Assembly (NCBI RefSeq): GCF_018128945.1
Contig: NZ_CP068393.1
Coordinates: 992,001-1,056,000 of the forward strand
DNA length: 64,000 bases
Reading direction: 5' to 3'
Origin: Aristaeella hokkaidonensis
GTDB taxonomy: Bacteria; Bacillota; Clostridia; Christensenellales; Aristaeellaceae
In this document: positions 1 through 9,740 of the stretch, piece by piece
Layout of the letters: every line of letters begins with the position of its first letter
How positions within the stretch are numbered: position 1 is the stretch's first letter
Notes under the pieces: model-generated
What the model was told of the DNA's origin: nothing
What the model saw: only the letters and a program-made list of their open reading frames with translations
Databases searched by the model: none
Translations under genes and position numbers: made by a program

Positions 1-12
1 CATTGCTTTTTT

Positions 13-41
13 ATTATGTTCAAAAAAGGAAAGATTGTCAA
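13..41 (-). promoter_or_regulatory. Sigma-A promoter firing out of the left edge
   Basis: On the minus strand a TTGACA -35 (36-41) and a CATAAT -10 (13-18) are separated by exactly 17 bases. It points leftwards, away from asp23, so it should drive a gene lying outside the window. In many Firmicutes the gene divergent from asp23-yloV is rpmB (ribosomal protein L28); that identity is inference only. Confidence 0.7.
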
Positions 42-87
42 GGAAAATAAAGGATATAAAACCATAAATACAAAAGACTTTCAAGGA

Positions 88-104
88 CCGGCGAATCTGG
101 CCGG
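88..104. repeat. Short inverted repeat beside the asp23 promoter
   Basis: CCGGC (88-92) and GCCGG (100-104) form a 5-bp dyad with a 7-base spacer. AAG (83-85) and CTT (107-109) could extend it with mismatches into the -35 box. It has no U-tract, so it is not a convincing terminator. It could be a weak operator or chance. Confidence 0.3.
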
Positions 105-107
105 CAC

Positions 108-136
108 TTGATAAAATTTGCAATATACTGTATAAT
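108..136 (+). promoter_or_regulatory. Sigma-A promoter of asp23-yloV-recG
   Basis: TTGATA (108-113) and a consensus TATAAT (131-136) are separated by 17 bases. The box lies about 75 bases upstream of the asp23 start codon, leaving a short leader. It is the only strong plus-strand promoter seen before recG, so it probably serves all three genes. Confidence 0.8.
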
Positions 137-210
137 TTCATGGTCCTTTGTATGGTTTTCCTGAAAGGATCCATTTAAACCTGCCACGGTATCATGCGGG
201 AGGGAAACAC

Positions 211-561
211 ATGGAATGTAAAGTAAAGAATGAATACGGTACAATTTATATTGCTGAAGACGTTATGCTCAAGGTGGTTGGATATGCCGCACTTGAATGC
301 TATGGGATCGTTGCGATGTCCGGACAGAGAGCAACCGATGGAATCGTTGAATGGCTTGGCAGAGAAAATCTGACAAAAGGTGTGCAGATCCGCAATGTGG
401 GCGATATGCTTGATGTGGATCTTTACATCATTGTTGAATACGGTATCTCTATTTCAGAGGTATGTAAAACAATCATCGAGACAGTCAGGTACAAGCTCGA
501 GAGCACTACAGGCGTAAAGGTCAGAAAAATCAGCATCTCTGTCGAAGGGATCCGTATTTAA
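211..561 (+). CDS. Asp23/YloU family envelope stress response protein
   Basis: This is a small (116 aa) Asp23/Gls24-family protein. Family members are abundant cytosolic or membrane-associated proteins linked to cell-envelope homeostasis in Firmicutes; the exact role is unknown. The sequence opens with the family pattern of a short strand (GTIYIAEDV), a conserved GYAALECYG segment and a C-terminal KVRKISISVEG strand. An upstream in-frame start exists, but the ATG at 211 follows GGGAGGG at good spacing and gives the usual length. It precedes yloV by about 40 bases, the standard Firmicutes order, so co-transcription is expected. Confidence 0.9.
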   Translation: MECKVKNEYGTIYIAEDVMLKVVGYAALECYGIVAMSGQRATDGIVEWLGRENLTKGVQIRNVGDMLDVDLYIIVEYGISISEVCKTIIETVRYKLESTTGVKVRKISISVEGIRI

Positions 562-602
562 GCTGACTAAAGACCCAATAAGTATGACGGAGGAATATTC
601 CT

Positions 603-2270
603 TTGATACAGTTCAAAACGATTGACGGTTTGCTTCTGCGTGATATGGTAATGGCAGGAACTGCCATTCTGGAGAAAAACCGTGAAGCAGTTGATGCTCT
701 CAACGTTTTCCCGGTTCCGGACGGAGATACCGGAACCAATATGTCGCTTACCATGCAGTCTGCTACCAGAGAGATCAACAGCAAGGAATTTCTTCGTGCT
801 GATGAAGCGGCAAACGCACTGGCTAAGGGTGCTTTGAAAGGTGCCCGCGGCAATTCCGGTGTCATCACAAGTCAGCTTCTGCGCGGATTCGCCAAAGCCC
901 TGAACGGTGTTGAAAAAATAACGCCGGTTCAGTTTGCGGAGGCTCTTCTGAAAGGGTCTGAGATGGCCTACAAAGCTGTCATGAAGCCCAAAGAAGGTAC
1001 AATCCTGACAGTTGCTAGAGTTGTTGCTGAAGACGCTATGAAGCAGGCACAGAAGGCTCCTGACGATTATGATCAGCTGATTTCTATCATTCTCAAAAGC
1101 GGAGAAGCAATTCTGAAAAAAACGCCGGATATGCTTCCTGCATTGAAACAGGCAGGCGTAGTCGATTCCGGCGGACGCGGCCTGATGCTGATTTATCAGG
1201 GATATGCCGCAGTTCTCAGGGGAGAAGACATTACGGCTGCCGATTCCCTGATGGAAGATGATGTGCAGGCAGTATCTGATGACTGTCATGATCTGACAAA
1301 AGATCTTACATATACTTATTGTGTATCTTTCAAACTGACCTGTTTCCGTGAAGACTGCGATGAGCATGATCTGGATTCATTCAGGAGAAGGCTCAACCGG
1401 ATCGGTGATGCCGTATCCGTAGTAGGAGATCTGAACGGTGCTGAAGTTCACGTCCACACAGACAATCCGGGTTTTGCACTGGATTACGGTGTGGAACTTG
1501 CAGAAATAAACGAAATCAAGATTGATAATCTGGCTGCCATGAAACGTGCTCTTGAAGAAGGCACTACAAAGGAAGCAGCTCCGGAAGAAACAGAAGAAGA
1601 CAGCGCGCCCGAAAAGAAATACGGCTTTGTGGCTGTATCACTCGGAAACGGTTTTTCCCAGTTTTTTAAGGAACTGAATGTAGATCAGATTGTTGAAGGC
1701 GGACAGACTATGAATCCCTCCGTTGACGATCTTATGAACGCTATTCGGCAGGTAAAAGCAGAATGTGTTTACGTGCTACCGAATAACGGGAATGTGATTT
1801 TCGCGGCAAATCAGGCTGCTGAGTTGTCTCCCAATGATGTTCGTGTGATTCCTACCAAGAACGTGGCGATGGGGATTGCCGCTGCCATTGCCTTCCAGAA
1901 TGATGCGGAACCGGATGAAAACATGCAGCGTATGACTGAAGCGGCTCAGCATGTAAAGACAGCTATGGTAACGTATGCGATCCGTGACAGTGAATATAAT
2001 GGTATTGAAATCAAACAGGGAGATATTATCGGGCTGCATAACGGCCAGATTGAATTCTCCGGCCAATCTGTCCACGATGTTGTTCTGGACATGATGAAAG
2101 AAATTGTTACCGATGAAGATGAACTGATTACTGTCTACTACGGCGCTGATGTATCTGAAGCAGACGCAAAGGCAATTGCGGAAGAGATTGAAGAGCAGTA
2201 CGGAGACTGCGACGTAGAGTATCATAACGGCGGACAGCCTTTATACTATTATCTGATCTCTGTGGAGTAA
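603..2270 (+). CDS. yloV: DAK2 domain protein, fatty acid kinase FakA/YloV-like
   Basis: The 555-residue protein matches YloV/FakA: an N-terminal DhaL-like ATP domain (about 1-200) with the Mg-ATP loop FPVPDGDTGTNM, then a middle domain and a DegV-like C-terminal part. In the family, FakA phosphorylates fatty acids carried by a FakB (DegV) protein, feeding exogenous fatty acids into phospholipid synthesis through acyl-phosphate and PlsY. No FakB gene is in the window; plsY is at 7794-8402. The start is TTG at 603, nine bases after GGAGG (589-593); a later ATG would cut into the conserved N-terminus. It lies directly between asp23 and recG. Confidence 0.9.
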   Translation: MIQFKTIDGLLLRDMVMAGTAILEKNREAVDALNVFPVPDGDTGTNMSLTMQSATREINSKEFLRADEAANALAKGALKGARGNSGVITSQLLRGFAKALNGVEKITPVQFAEALLKGSEMAYKAVMKPKEGTILTVARVVAEDAMKQAQKAPDDYDQLISIILKSGEAILKKTPDMLPALKQAGVVDSGGRGLMLIYQGYAAVLRGEDITAADSLMEDDVQAVSDDCHDLTKDLTYTYCVSFKLTCFREDCDEHDLDSFRRRLNRIGDAVSVVGDLNGAEVHVHTDNPGFALDYGVELAEINEIKIDNLAAMKRALEEGTTKEAAPEETEEDSAPEKKYGFVAVSLGNGFSQFFKELNVDQIVEGGQTMNPSVDDLMNAIRQVKAECVYVLPNNGNVIFAANQAAELSPNDVRVIPTKNVAMGIAAAIAFQNDAEPDENMQRMTEAAQHVKTAMVTYAIRDSEYNGIEIKQGDIIGLHNGQIEFSGQSVHDVVLDMMKEIVTDEDELITVYYGADVSEADAKAIAEEIEEQYGDCDVEYHNGGQPLYYYLISVE

Positions 2271-2273
2271 CAC

Positions 2274-4280
2274 ATGGAACTGACCGGGATGGCGGGGATC
2301 GGCCCTGCAAGAGCAGAAGCATTACGCGCAATGGGAATCATCTCATTGCGCGATTTGCTGTATACGCTTCCTGAACGGTATGAAGACTACAGTACAGTTT
2401 CTCCATGCAACACAAAAAAAGAAGGCCCCGTTCTTATTTCCGGTACAATTGTACAGTCTCCAAGGCTGTCAGTGTTTCACGGACTGAAAAAAGTCACAGC
2501 TTCTGTAGAGGATGATAGCGGGAAAATGCCCATCTGCTGGTATAATGCGCCATGGATTATGAATTCAATTTCTGCCGGGCAGCATGTCCGCCTGTATGGA
2601 CGTCTACAGATCAGGAATAACAGAAGGATCCTTCAGAACCCCAAATTTGCTGCAGAGAATGATGGGCTTATTCCTGTGTATCGTTCTATTAAAGGATTCC
2701 CCGCAAAAACATTCAGGAATCTGATTTCTGATGCACTCTCTGAGGTGGATGACTGCTGTCCGGAGACATTACCGACGGATTTCCGGGTCGCCTGGCATTT
2801 GTGTGAACTGAATTATGCCATCAGACAGGCGCATTTTCCGGATAATTATGAAGCCCTGAAAATCGCCAGAAGAAGGCTGTCCTTTGAACGCATCCTTCTT
2901 TACCTGGCATATGTTTCCATGTCTGGATCGAAGAAACAGCCGGGTATTCCGATGAGATTCCCTGAAAAGCAGACTGAAACGTACTGGAAATTCCAGGGAT
3001 TTGAACCAACCGGTGCACAGAAAAAAGTACTTGAAGATATTGCGGCTGATCTGCGGAAAAATACAGCCATGAGCCGGCTTGTACAGGGGGATGTCGGCTG
3101 CGGTAAAACAGCAGTAGCGTTCGGGGCTGTTTCACTTGCGTACGCTGCCGGTTATCAAAGCACGATGATGGCTCCGACAGAAATTCTTGCAGTGCAGCAT
3201 TACGAAAACGCAAAAAAAACACTGGAGCCTGCCGGAATCAGATGCAGACTGCTGACTGGCAGTACAAAGGCAAAAGAAAGAAAAACGATCTTACAGGAAC
3301 TGAAGAACTGTCAATGTGACGTGGTTTTCGGTACACATGCCCTGATCAGCCGGGATGTGGAATATGGCAATCTCGGCCTGGTTATTACCGATGAACAGCA
3401 TCGATTTGGCGTGAATCAGAGGAGCAGTCTTCAGCTGAAAGGGAAAACAGAGACCACGCTTCCGCATGTTCTTGTCATGTCGGCTACTCCGATTCCAAGA
3501 ACGCTTGCGCTGATTCTGTACGGAGATCTTGATTTATCTGTTATAGATGAAATGCCCAAGGGGCGCATCCCTGTCAAAACAAGAATCGTTCCGGAGCATA
3601 AAAGGGATGATATGTACAGATTCCTCCGAAATGAAATCGCAAAGGGAAAACAGGCTTATATTGTATGTCCTCTGGTCGAAGAGGATGATGAGAAGTCAGA
3701 ACTCCACAGTGCAAAGGCTTTATTTGAAAGCCTGAGAAAGAATGAGATGCAGGGACTTCGTGTTGCACTGACGTGGGGATCTCAGAAAACAGAAGAAAAA
3801 GACCGGGTTTTGCATGAGTTTGTGGAGGGAAAGTATGATGTACTGGTATCCACAACTGTAATAGAAGTCGGCGTCAACAATCCGAACGCAACCATCATGG
3901 TGATTGAGAATGCAGAACGATACGGATTAAGTCAGCTTCATCAGCTTCGCGGCCGGGTAGGCAGGGGAAAAGATGAAAGCTGGTGTTTTCTGTTTGCTGA
4001 ACCGTCTGAGAAACTGAATACATTCTGCTCCACAAACGATGGGTTTGTTGTCGCACAAAAAGATCTGGAACTTCGGGGCCCCGGAGATTTGACAGGTACC
4101 CGTCAGTCCGGTGAGCCTGGAAATGGATTTTTGTTTGCTGATATCCGTATGCTGGACGAAGTGACAGAATGCGTCAGACAATTGCACCGTAATCCCAAAC
4201 TGAAGAAAGCGCTGGCTGTAATCGAAGGGCATGCGGAAGAATATTTTACAGCAGAAGGACGGAGAATAGCCCTGAACTGA
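2274..4280 (+). CDS. recG: ATP-dependent DNA helicase RecG
   Basis: This 668-residue protein has the RecG architecture: an OB-fold wedge domain (about residues 45-140), then SF2 helicase domains with Walker A GDVGCGKT, the DEQHRFGV motif II, SATPIPRT motif III and the QLRGRVGRG motif VI. RecG remodels stalled forks and branches Holliday-like junctions in the cytoplasm. Length is normal for the family (about 680). The ATG sits three bases after the yloV stop, so translation is probably coupled. It ends nine bases from the convergent hemW with no obvious hairpin terminator between them. Confidence 0.96.
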   Translation: MELTGMAGIGPARAEALRAMGIISLRDLLYTLPERYEDYSTVSPCNTKKEGPVLISGTIVQSPRLSVFHGLKKVTASVEDDSGKMPICWYNAPWIMNSISAGQHVRLYGRLQIRNNRRILQNPKFAAENDGLIPVYRSIKGFPAKTFRNLISDALSEVDDCCPETLPTDFRVAWHLCELNYAIRQAHFPDNYEALKIARRRLSFERILLYLAYVSMSGSKKQPGIPMRFPEKQTETYWKFQGFEPTGAQKKVLEDIAADLRKNTAMSRLVQGDVGCGKTAVAFGAVSLAYAAGYQSTMMAPTEILAVQHYENAKKTLEPAGIRCRLLTGSTKAKERKTILQELKNCQCDVVFGTHALISRDVEYGNLGLVITDEQHRFGVNQRSSLQLKGKTETTLPHVLVMSATPIPRTLALILYGDLDLSVIDEMPKGRIPVKTRIVPEHKRDDMYRFLRNEIAKGKQAYIVCPLVEEDDEKSELHSAKALFESLRKNEMQGLRVALTWGSQKTEEKDRVLHEFVEGKYDVLVSTTVIEVGVNNPNATIMVIENAERYGLSQLHQLRGRVGRGKDESWCFLFAEPSEKLNTFCSTNDGFVVAQKDLELRGPGDLTGTRQSGEPGNGFLFADIRMLDEVTECVRQLHRNPKLKKALAVIEGHAEEYFTAEGRRIALN

Positions 4281-4289
4281 AGGCAGATA

Positions 4290-5438
4290 CTAATCCATTA
4301 ATTCAACCAGAACAGCATTCTGAATATCAAAACCCCGTTCCGTCATTTTCCAGTTTTTATTATCATGGGACATCAATCCGGTTTTTTCCATTTCATGCAG
4401 TTTTTTTCCCATATACTTTTCCATAGAGATATGATGCTTCCTGAAAAAATCGTCCTCATTCACACCCTCGTTCATTCTCAGTCCGAGCATAATGGATTCA
4501 AAACGTGCTTCTTCCTTTGATATAACTTCGTTCTGCGATGCATCCTTTTTCATATCCACCATATTGAAATAATCTTCCAGACTGTCCGGGTTGGTTTTGC
4601 GGTGATAGGTTATTCCGTCAGGAAGACTCTTTAAACCCGTCATGGAGGCGGCTGAAATACCGAGGCCGATATAGGGTATCTGTGTCCAGTAACCGATATT
4701 ATGAACGCATTCATAACCTTTCAGCGCAAAATTGGAAATTTCATACCTGGAAAAGCCATGAGTACCCAGGAGATGAATGGCTTTATTGTACATTACCCGC
4801 TCTGCTTCCGGATCAGGAAGCCGGAGAAGGCCTGACTGAAGATCACGGTAAAGGGGAGTGCCTTCTTCCGGAATAAGACCATAAGCGCTGATATGGCACG
4901 GCTCCAAAGACAGCGCATATTCCAGCGTTTCGCTCCAGTCTGATTCTGTTTGTCCCGGTATTCCGAAAATCAGATCAAGGCTGATATTTGAAATGCCTGA
5001 ATCGCGGGCAAGCTGTACAGACTCTGCCACTTCATCTGTCTGATGAATTCTGCCGAGGGTTGACAAAAGGTGAGACTGACTGGTTTGCATGCCGAAAGAT
5101 ATTCTGTTGACGCCTTCGTCAGAAGCCACTTTAAGCCATTCCGCAGAAACCGTACCCGGGTTCGCCTCCGTGGTGAACTCAGTTACGGTGTTCCAGTTAT
5201 ATGTTTTTTTGAGGCCGCTGATCAGTTTCCTGAAAAGGGAAGGCGACAAAACAGAGGGTGTTCCGCCTCCGATATATACAGTGGTAAGAGGGCCTTCTGC
5301 TTCATTGATACGATAGGATGCTTCATTCAGTATATGGTCGATATACGTTTCATGGACAGCTTCCTGCCCGACAAAAGACGTAAAGGAGCAGTAACGGCAT
5401 TTCTGCCTGCAGAAGGGTATGTGTACATATAGTTCCAT
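4290..5438 (-). CDS. hemW: Radical SAM heme chaperone HemW
   Basis: The 382-residue protein carries the radical SAM cluster motif CRQKCRYC near the N-terminus (HIPFC...), a GGGTPS SAM-binding loop and the C-terminal HemW extension. HemW resembles the anaerobic coproporphyrinogen oxidase HemN but in studied bacteria acts as a heme chaperone, so the old hemN annotation should be avoided. The ATG at 5438 is preceded by GAGGGAAG. It follows lepA in many Firmicutes, as here, but a YpsA-like gene is inserted between, and its reading frame overlaps the first 112 bases of hemW. Confidence 0.92.
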   Translation of the reverse strand: MELYVHIPFCRQKCRYCSFTSFVGQEAVHETYIDHILNEASYRINEAEGPLTTVYIGGGTPSVLSPSLFRKLISGLKKTYNWNTVTEFTTEANPGTVSAEWLKVASDEGVNRISFGMQTSQSHLLSTLGRIHQTDEVAESVQLARDSGISNISLDLIFGIPGQTESDWSETLEYALSLEPCHISAYGLIPEEGTPLYRDLQSGLLRLPDPEAERVMYNKAIHLLGTHGFSRYEISNFALKGYECVHNIGYWTQIPYIGLGISAASMTGLKSLPDGITYHRKTNPDSLEDYFNMVDMKKDASQNEVISKEEARFESIMLGLRMNEGVNEDDFFRKHHISMEKYMGKKLHEMEKTGLMSHDNKNWKMTERGFDIQNAVLVELMD

Positions 5439-5974
5439 GATTCTTCCCTCAAGAAATCAGTATATTGATCCTGACACATTGCGAGATTGATAATTCGGAT
5501 TCCGCTGTTCTGTAATGCATAGCGAACCGTGGAAGCGGTTCCTCCGCGCATATGCTGAAGATAACAAATACAAAGTGAGGATCTGTCTGCCATAAACCTG
5601 TTTCTTGTCAGCATGACGCCCTGATAATACTCCGGGGAAAGAATGAACTTTTCATCTGCCTGCTCAAGAATATCCCTGTATACCGTTTTATCCTTCTCCT
5701 GCCACTTTACGTCCTGCGTCCGGCAGGGAATGGCCAGAGAAAGAACGGCATCGGGATGATGATCCCGGAAGCACAAGGTCTGTCTGGCTGCGAGGGTATC
5801 GAAGCCAAGTGCGCATCCGCAAAAGAAACGCCTGTAACCTTCATCATAGGCGGCAGAAATGCAATGATAAAGGTTTTCAGAGATACGGCTGATCTCACCG
5901 GAAGGCAGATGTCTGTGTCCGGTAAAAAATGCAGTTGTTTTTATACTCTCCTCTGAAAACAGATGAATATCCAT
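5327..5974 (-). CDS. DUF1273/YpsA-like SLOG domain protein
   Basis: This is a 215-residue protein of the SLOG superfamily resembling YpsA (DUF1273). The TGHRHLP motif near the N-terminus and the CALGFDTLAA turn are the family nucleotide-binding elements. YpsA proteins are of uncertain function; some affect cell division in Bacillus and Staphylococcus. The ATG at 5974 lies four bases after the lepA stop, so it probably depends on translational coupling because its own ribosome binding site is weak. Typical members are near 180 residues: the last roughly 36 codons run through the start of hemW in another frame, as if the original stop had been lost. Confidence 0.8.
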   Translation of the reverse strand: MDIHLFSEESIKTTAFFTGHRHLPSGEISRISENLYHCISAAYDEGYRRFFCGCALGFDTLAARQTLCFRDHHPDAVLSLAIPCRTQDVKWQEKDKTVYRDILEQADEKFILSPEYYQGVMLTRNRFMADRSSLCICYLQHMRGGTASTVRYALQNSGIRIINLAMCQDQYTDFLREESWNYMYTYPSAGRNAVTAPLRLLSGRKLSMKRISTIY

Positions 5975-5978
5975 AGGA

Positions 5979-7778
5979 TCAATCCATTTTAAGAACGGCA
6001 AGGAACGCTTCACTGGGTACCTGAACAGTACCGAACTGACGCATTCTTTTTTTGCCCTCTTTCTGCTTTTCAAGCAGTTTTTTCTTACGTGTAATATCTC
6101 CGCCGTAGCATTTGGCAAGAACGTCCTTCCGCATAGCTTTGACAGTCTCGCGGGCAATGACTTTTCCGCCGATAGCAGCCTGAATCGGTATTTCAAACAT
6201 CTGGCGCGGGATGACATCTTTCAGTTTTTCAGCGATACTTCTGCCTCTTGCATAGGCTTTTTCACGGTGAACAATAATGGAAAATGCATCACAGATATCA
6301 CCGTTCAGCAGAATATCAAGCTTGACAAGGTCGCTGGAACGATAGTCTTTCAGTTCATAATCAAAGGAGGCATAGCCGCGGCTTCTGCTTTTGATCTGAT
6401 CAAAGAAATCAAAAATGATCTCATTCAGCGGCATATCGTAATTCAGTTTCACACGGTTTCCTTCATATTGCATATCAATGAAGATACCGCGTTTATCCTG
6501 ACATAATTCCATCAGCGTGCCGACATACTCCTGAGGCGTATAAATGACAGCATGGACAAAGGGTTCTTCCATTTCAGCGATCTCACCCACGGAAGGAAGA
6601 TTGGTAGGATTATCAATCATCAGTTCTGTTCCGTTGGTTTTAATCACACGGTAAATAACACTCGGAGCGGTTGTTACAAGGTTCAGATCAAATTCACGTT
6701 CCAGGCGTGTTGTCATGATATCCATGTGAAGAAGCCCCAGGAAGCCGCAGCGGAATCCATAGCCCAGGGCAACGGATGTTTCGGGTTCAAAGGAAAGGGA
6801 GGCGTCATTCATACGAAGCTTTTCCAGAGCATCCTTCAAAGCCGGATAATCGGCGCCGTCTGCCGGATATATACCACAATAGACCATGGGTGTAACATGC
6901 CTGTATCCGGGCAGCGGTTCTTTGGCCGGATTTGCCGCATCTGTAATGGTATCACCAACGCGCGTGTCCCGGACATCCTTAATAGAGGCTGAAACATAAC
7001 CTACGTCCCCGGCCTTCAGTTCAGCACAGGGTCTGTATCCGGGATCAAAAGTACCGACTTCAACAACGTCAAATTCACTGCCTGTAGCCATCAGACGCAT
7101 TTTCATTCCAGGACGGATAACGCCGTCCATAATCCGGATAAAACAGATGACGCCCTTGTAGTTGTCATAATATGCATCAAAAATCAGGGCTTTCAGCGGG
7201 GCTTCCGGATTCCCTTCGGGGGCTGGAATATGCTGGACGATTGCTTCGAGAACATCCTCTACATTCAGGCCTGTTTTGGCAGAAACAAGAGGCGCATAGC
7301 TTGCGTCCAGACCAATTACGTCTTCGATTTCCTGACGTACTTCATCAGGTCTGGCTGAAGGAAGATCAATTTTGTTAATGACAGGAATAGTTTCAAGGTT
7401 GTGTTCAAGAGCCATATAGACGTTAGCCAGTGTCTGGGCTTCAATTCCCTGTGTTGCGTCTACAACCAGCAACGCACCTTCACAGGCAGCAAGCGCACGG
7501 CTGACTTCGTAGGTAAAGTCAACATGACCGGGGGTATCGATCAGATTAAGAATATATTCATTACCGTCCTTGGCACGGTATGACATATGAACGGCTTTGC
7601 TTTTAATGGTGATGCCTCGTTCCCGTTCCAGTTCCATACTGTCCAGGATCTGCTCAACCATTTCCCGTTTTTCGAAAACTCCGGTTTTCTCCAGAATTCT
7701 GTCGGCAAGTGTACTCTTGCCGTGGTCTATATGCGCTACAATGCAGAAATTCCGGATGTTTTTCATATCGTTGGTCAT
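5979..7778 (-). CDS. lepA: Elongation factor 4 (LepA)
   Basis: This translational GTPase of 599 residues has G1 [10 protein letters not shown]2/G3 with DTPGHVDF, G4 NKIDLP and the LepA-specific C-terminal domain ending near [13 protein letters not shown]. LepA acts on the ribosome; proposals include back-translocation and 30S biogenesis. The in-frame TTG at 7790 lies inside the Shine-Dalgarno sequence (TTGGAGG), so the ATG at 7778, five bases after GGAGG, is the start. It is the third gene from the end of the 11119-4290 operon, and its ribosome binding site overlaps the last codons region of plsY. Confidence 0.97.
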   Translation of the reverse strand: MTNDMKNIRNFCIVAHIDHGKSTLADRILEKTGVFEKREMVEQILDSMELERERGITIKSKAVHMSYRAKDGNEYILNLIDTPGHVDFTYEVSRALAACEGALLVVDATQGIEAQTLANVYMALEHNLETIPVINKIDLPSARPDEVRQEIEDVIGLDASYAPLVSAKTGLNVEDVLEAIVQHIPAPEGNPEAPLKALIFDAYYDNYKGVICFIRIMDGVIRPGMKMRLMATGSEFDVVEVGTFDPGYRPCAELKAGDVGYVSASIKDVRDTRVGDTITDAANPAKEPLPGYRHVTPMVYCGIYPADGADYPALKDALEKLRMNDASLSFEPETSVALGYGFRCGFLGLLHMDIMTTRLEREFDLNLVTTAPSVIYRVIKTNGTELMIDNPTNLPSVGEIAEMEEPFVHAVIYTPQEYVGTLMELCQDKRGIFIDMQYEGNRVKLNYDMPLNEIIFDFFDQIKSRSRGYASFDYELKDYRSSDLVKLDILLNGDICDAFSIIVHREKAYARGRSIAEKLKDVIPRQMFEIPIQAAIGGKVIARETVKAMRKDVLAKCYGGDITRKKKLLEKQKEGKKRMRQFGTVQVPSEAFLAVLKMD

Positions 7779-7793
7779 GAAGGCCTCCAAAGG

Positions 7794-8402
7794 TTATTTG
7801 ACTTTATTGCCCAGTTTGTTTTCCTTGCCGTGAATCAGTCGGCCAATATTGGCATGATGCCGTGCTATACACATAACCATCAGCAGGAATGCCCAGATGA
7901 CGACACAGGTGTTCGGGCCGCTGAAAAAGAAAGAAAGGATGAAGAATACTGTAACAAGCAGCATGCTTCCGACGGAAATATACCGGAAAAGCGCAATCAC
8001 AGCGACTGTCAGCGCAATACAGATCAAAGCGGGGACGGGGAAACAGTAGAGCATGACTCCACCTGTGGTGGCCACGCCTTTTCCGCCGCGGAAGTGAAAA
8101 AAGACAGGCCAGTTGTGACCGATTACACAGAAAAGACCAGCCAGCAGTGAGGCAAAATGACTGCCCGTAATCAGCCAAGCAATCAGGCAGGCAAAAATCC
8201 CTTTCAGACCGTCAATCAGGAAAGTAATAATGCCGTATTTCCAGCCCATTGTCCGCTGGACGTTACTTGCTCCTGTACTTTTACTTCCGACTGTATGGAG
8301 GTCAGGACCATTGGCAAGCCTTGAAGTGATGATACCACCGGAAATGGAGCCGAGCAGGTAGCCGATCACACAGGTAAGAATATAAAGAATTTCTTTAGGC
8401 AT
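7794..8402 (-). CDS. plsY: Glycerol-3-phosphate acyltransferase PlsY
   Basis: PlsY transfers the acyl group from acyl-phosphate to glycerol-3-phosphate, the first committed step of phospholipid synthesis in most Gram-positive bacteria. The 202-residue protein is highly hydrophobic, with several membrane segments and the three family motifs: GSISGGIITSR near the N-terminus, GSKSTGASNVQRTMG, and GHNWPVFFHFRGGKGVAT. ATG at 8402 is chosen; an in-frame TTG one codon upstream (8405) is better spaced to GGAGG and cannot be excluded. Acyl-phosphate could come from a FakA system (yloV, 603) or PlsX; plsX is not in this window. Confidence 0.95.
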   Translation of the reverse strand: MPKEILYILTCVIGYLLGSISGGIITSRLANGPDLHTVGSKSTGASNVQRTMGWKYGIITFLIDGLKGIFACLIAWLITGSHFASLLAGLFCVIGHNWPVFFHFRGGKGVATTGGVMLYCFPVPALICIALTVAVIALFRYISVGSMLLVTVFFILSFFFSGPNTCVVIWAFLLMVMCIARHHANIGRLIHGKENKLGNKVK

Positions 8403-8408
8403 CAAAAA

Positions 8409-9740
8409 TCAGTCCTCCTTTTTCTTTTCCCGCAGGATAAAGCGGATAGGAGTGCCTTCCAGCTGGAACGTTTTTCTGAAATAATTCTCCAGATATCTTT
8501 CATACGCGAAGAACATCAGTTTTTCATCATTGACAAAAAGAACGAATGACGGCGGCTGAACTCCTCCCTGGGTAGCATAATAAATCCTGAGCCGACGGCC
8601 TCCCTGCACAGGGGGCTGAAGGGCATTAACCGCGTCGTTCAGCACATCATTCAGCACGCCCGTTGTAATTCTGCGGCATGCGGTCGCATATACTTCCTTG
8701 ACCTTGTCCAGGATCTGATTCACGCGCTGTCCGGATTTTGCAGAAATAAACAGGACAGGGGCATAGCTCATAAACTTAAGGTCATCCAGCACCTTTTTCT
8801 TATAATTTTCATAGGTGCCTGTTTCCTTATCAAGCATGTCCCATTTATTGATGATCACAATGACTGCTTTTCCTTCATCATGGATCAGGCCGGCAATCTT
8901 GGTATCCTGTTCCGTTACGCCGTCGTTCGCATCGATCAGAAGAAGAGCAACGTCGCAGCGGCGTATGGCGGCAATTGAACGAAGCACACTGTACCGCTCC
9001 AGTGTTTCATCTTCCACGGAACGTTTCCTTCGTATGCCGGCGGTATCGATAATATTGAAAACCGTACCGTCTTCATCCGTATATTCAGAGTCTATTGCGT
9101 CCCGTGTAGTGCCGGCAATATCAGAAACCATCGTGCGGTTTTCACCGAGCAGCCGGTTAGTCAGGGAGCTTTTACCCACATTGGGCCTGCCGACAATTGC
9201 AAGCTGAATCGGAGGTTTTTCTTCCGTATCGCCCTGTTTGTCTTCAGGGAAAAGCTCAATCATGCGATCAAGCAGATCACCGAACCCAAGCATGTTGACG
9301 CTGCTGATTCCGATAGGATCTCCGAGACCAAGCTCATAAAATTCATACAGATTTTCATTCAGGTCCAGATAGTCGACCTTGTTGACTACAAGCAGAACCG
9401 GTTTTTCTGTTTTACGCAGGATGTTTGCGACGTCTTTGTCATCTTCTGTCAGACCGTCCCTTGCATCGGTAAAGAAGCATACAACGTCCGCCAGATCCAT
9501 GGCGATTTCGGCCTGTTCTCTCATCTGGCTCAGCAGGACGTCGTCGCTTTTCGGATCAATACCGCCGGTATCGATCAATGTGAAATGATGGCCCAGCCAT
9601 TCTGCATCTGCGGTTATCCTGTCACGGGTAACGCCGGGCATATCATCCACAATGCTGATTCGCTTGCCTGCCATTTTATTGAAGAATGTGGATTTTCCGA
9701 CATTCGGCCTGCCGACAATCGCAACAAGCGGTTTAGCCAT
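8409..9740 (-). CDS. der: Ribosome biogenesis GTPase Der (EngA)
   Basis: Der is the double-GTPase needed for 50S subunit maturation. The 443-residue protein shows two full G domains: the first with GRPNVGKST (about residue 10) and NKVDYLD, the second with GRPNVGKSS, DTAGIRRK and NKWDMLD, followed by a KH-like domain that begins near HYATQGG-like residues (RIYYATQGG). ATG at 9740 follows a GGAGGAAG site; upstream codons of the open frame are unconserved. It overlaps the last eight bases of the DUF512 gene, and is followed six bases later by plsY, indicating one transcript. Confidence 0.97.
   Translation of the reverse strand: MAKPLVAIVGRPNVGKSTFFNKMAGKRISIVDDMPGVTRDRITADAEWLGHHFTLIDTGGIDPKSDDVLLSQMREQAEIAMDLADVVCFFTDARDGLTEDDKDVANILRKTEKPVLLVVNKVDYLDLNENLYEFYELGLGDPIGISSVNMLGFGDLLDRMIELFPEDKQGDTEEKPPIQLAIVGRPNVGKSSLTNRLLGENRTMVSDIAGTTRDAIDSEYTDEDGTVFNIIDTAGIRRKRSVEDETLERYSVLRSIAAIRRCDVALLLIDANDGVTEQDTKIAGLIHDEGKAVIVIINKWDMLDKETGTYENYKKKVLDDLKFMSYAPVLFISAKSGQRVNQILDKVKEVYATACRRITTGVLNDVLNDAVNALQPPVQGGRRLRIYYATQGGVQPPSFVLFVNDEKLMFFAYERYLENYFRKTFQLEGTPIRFILREKKKED

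Noticed and set aside
38..244. Small minus-strand frame at the left edge
   Set aside because: It overlaps the asp23 promoter and start, has no ribosome binding site and no recognisable protein features.
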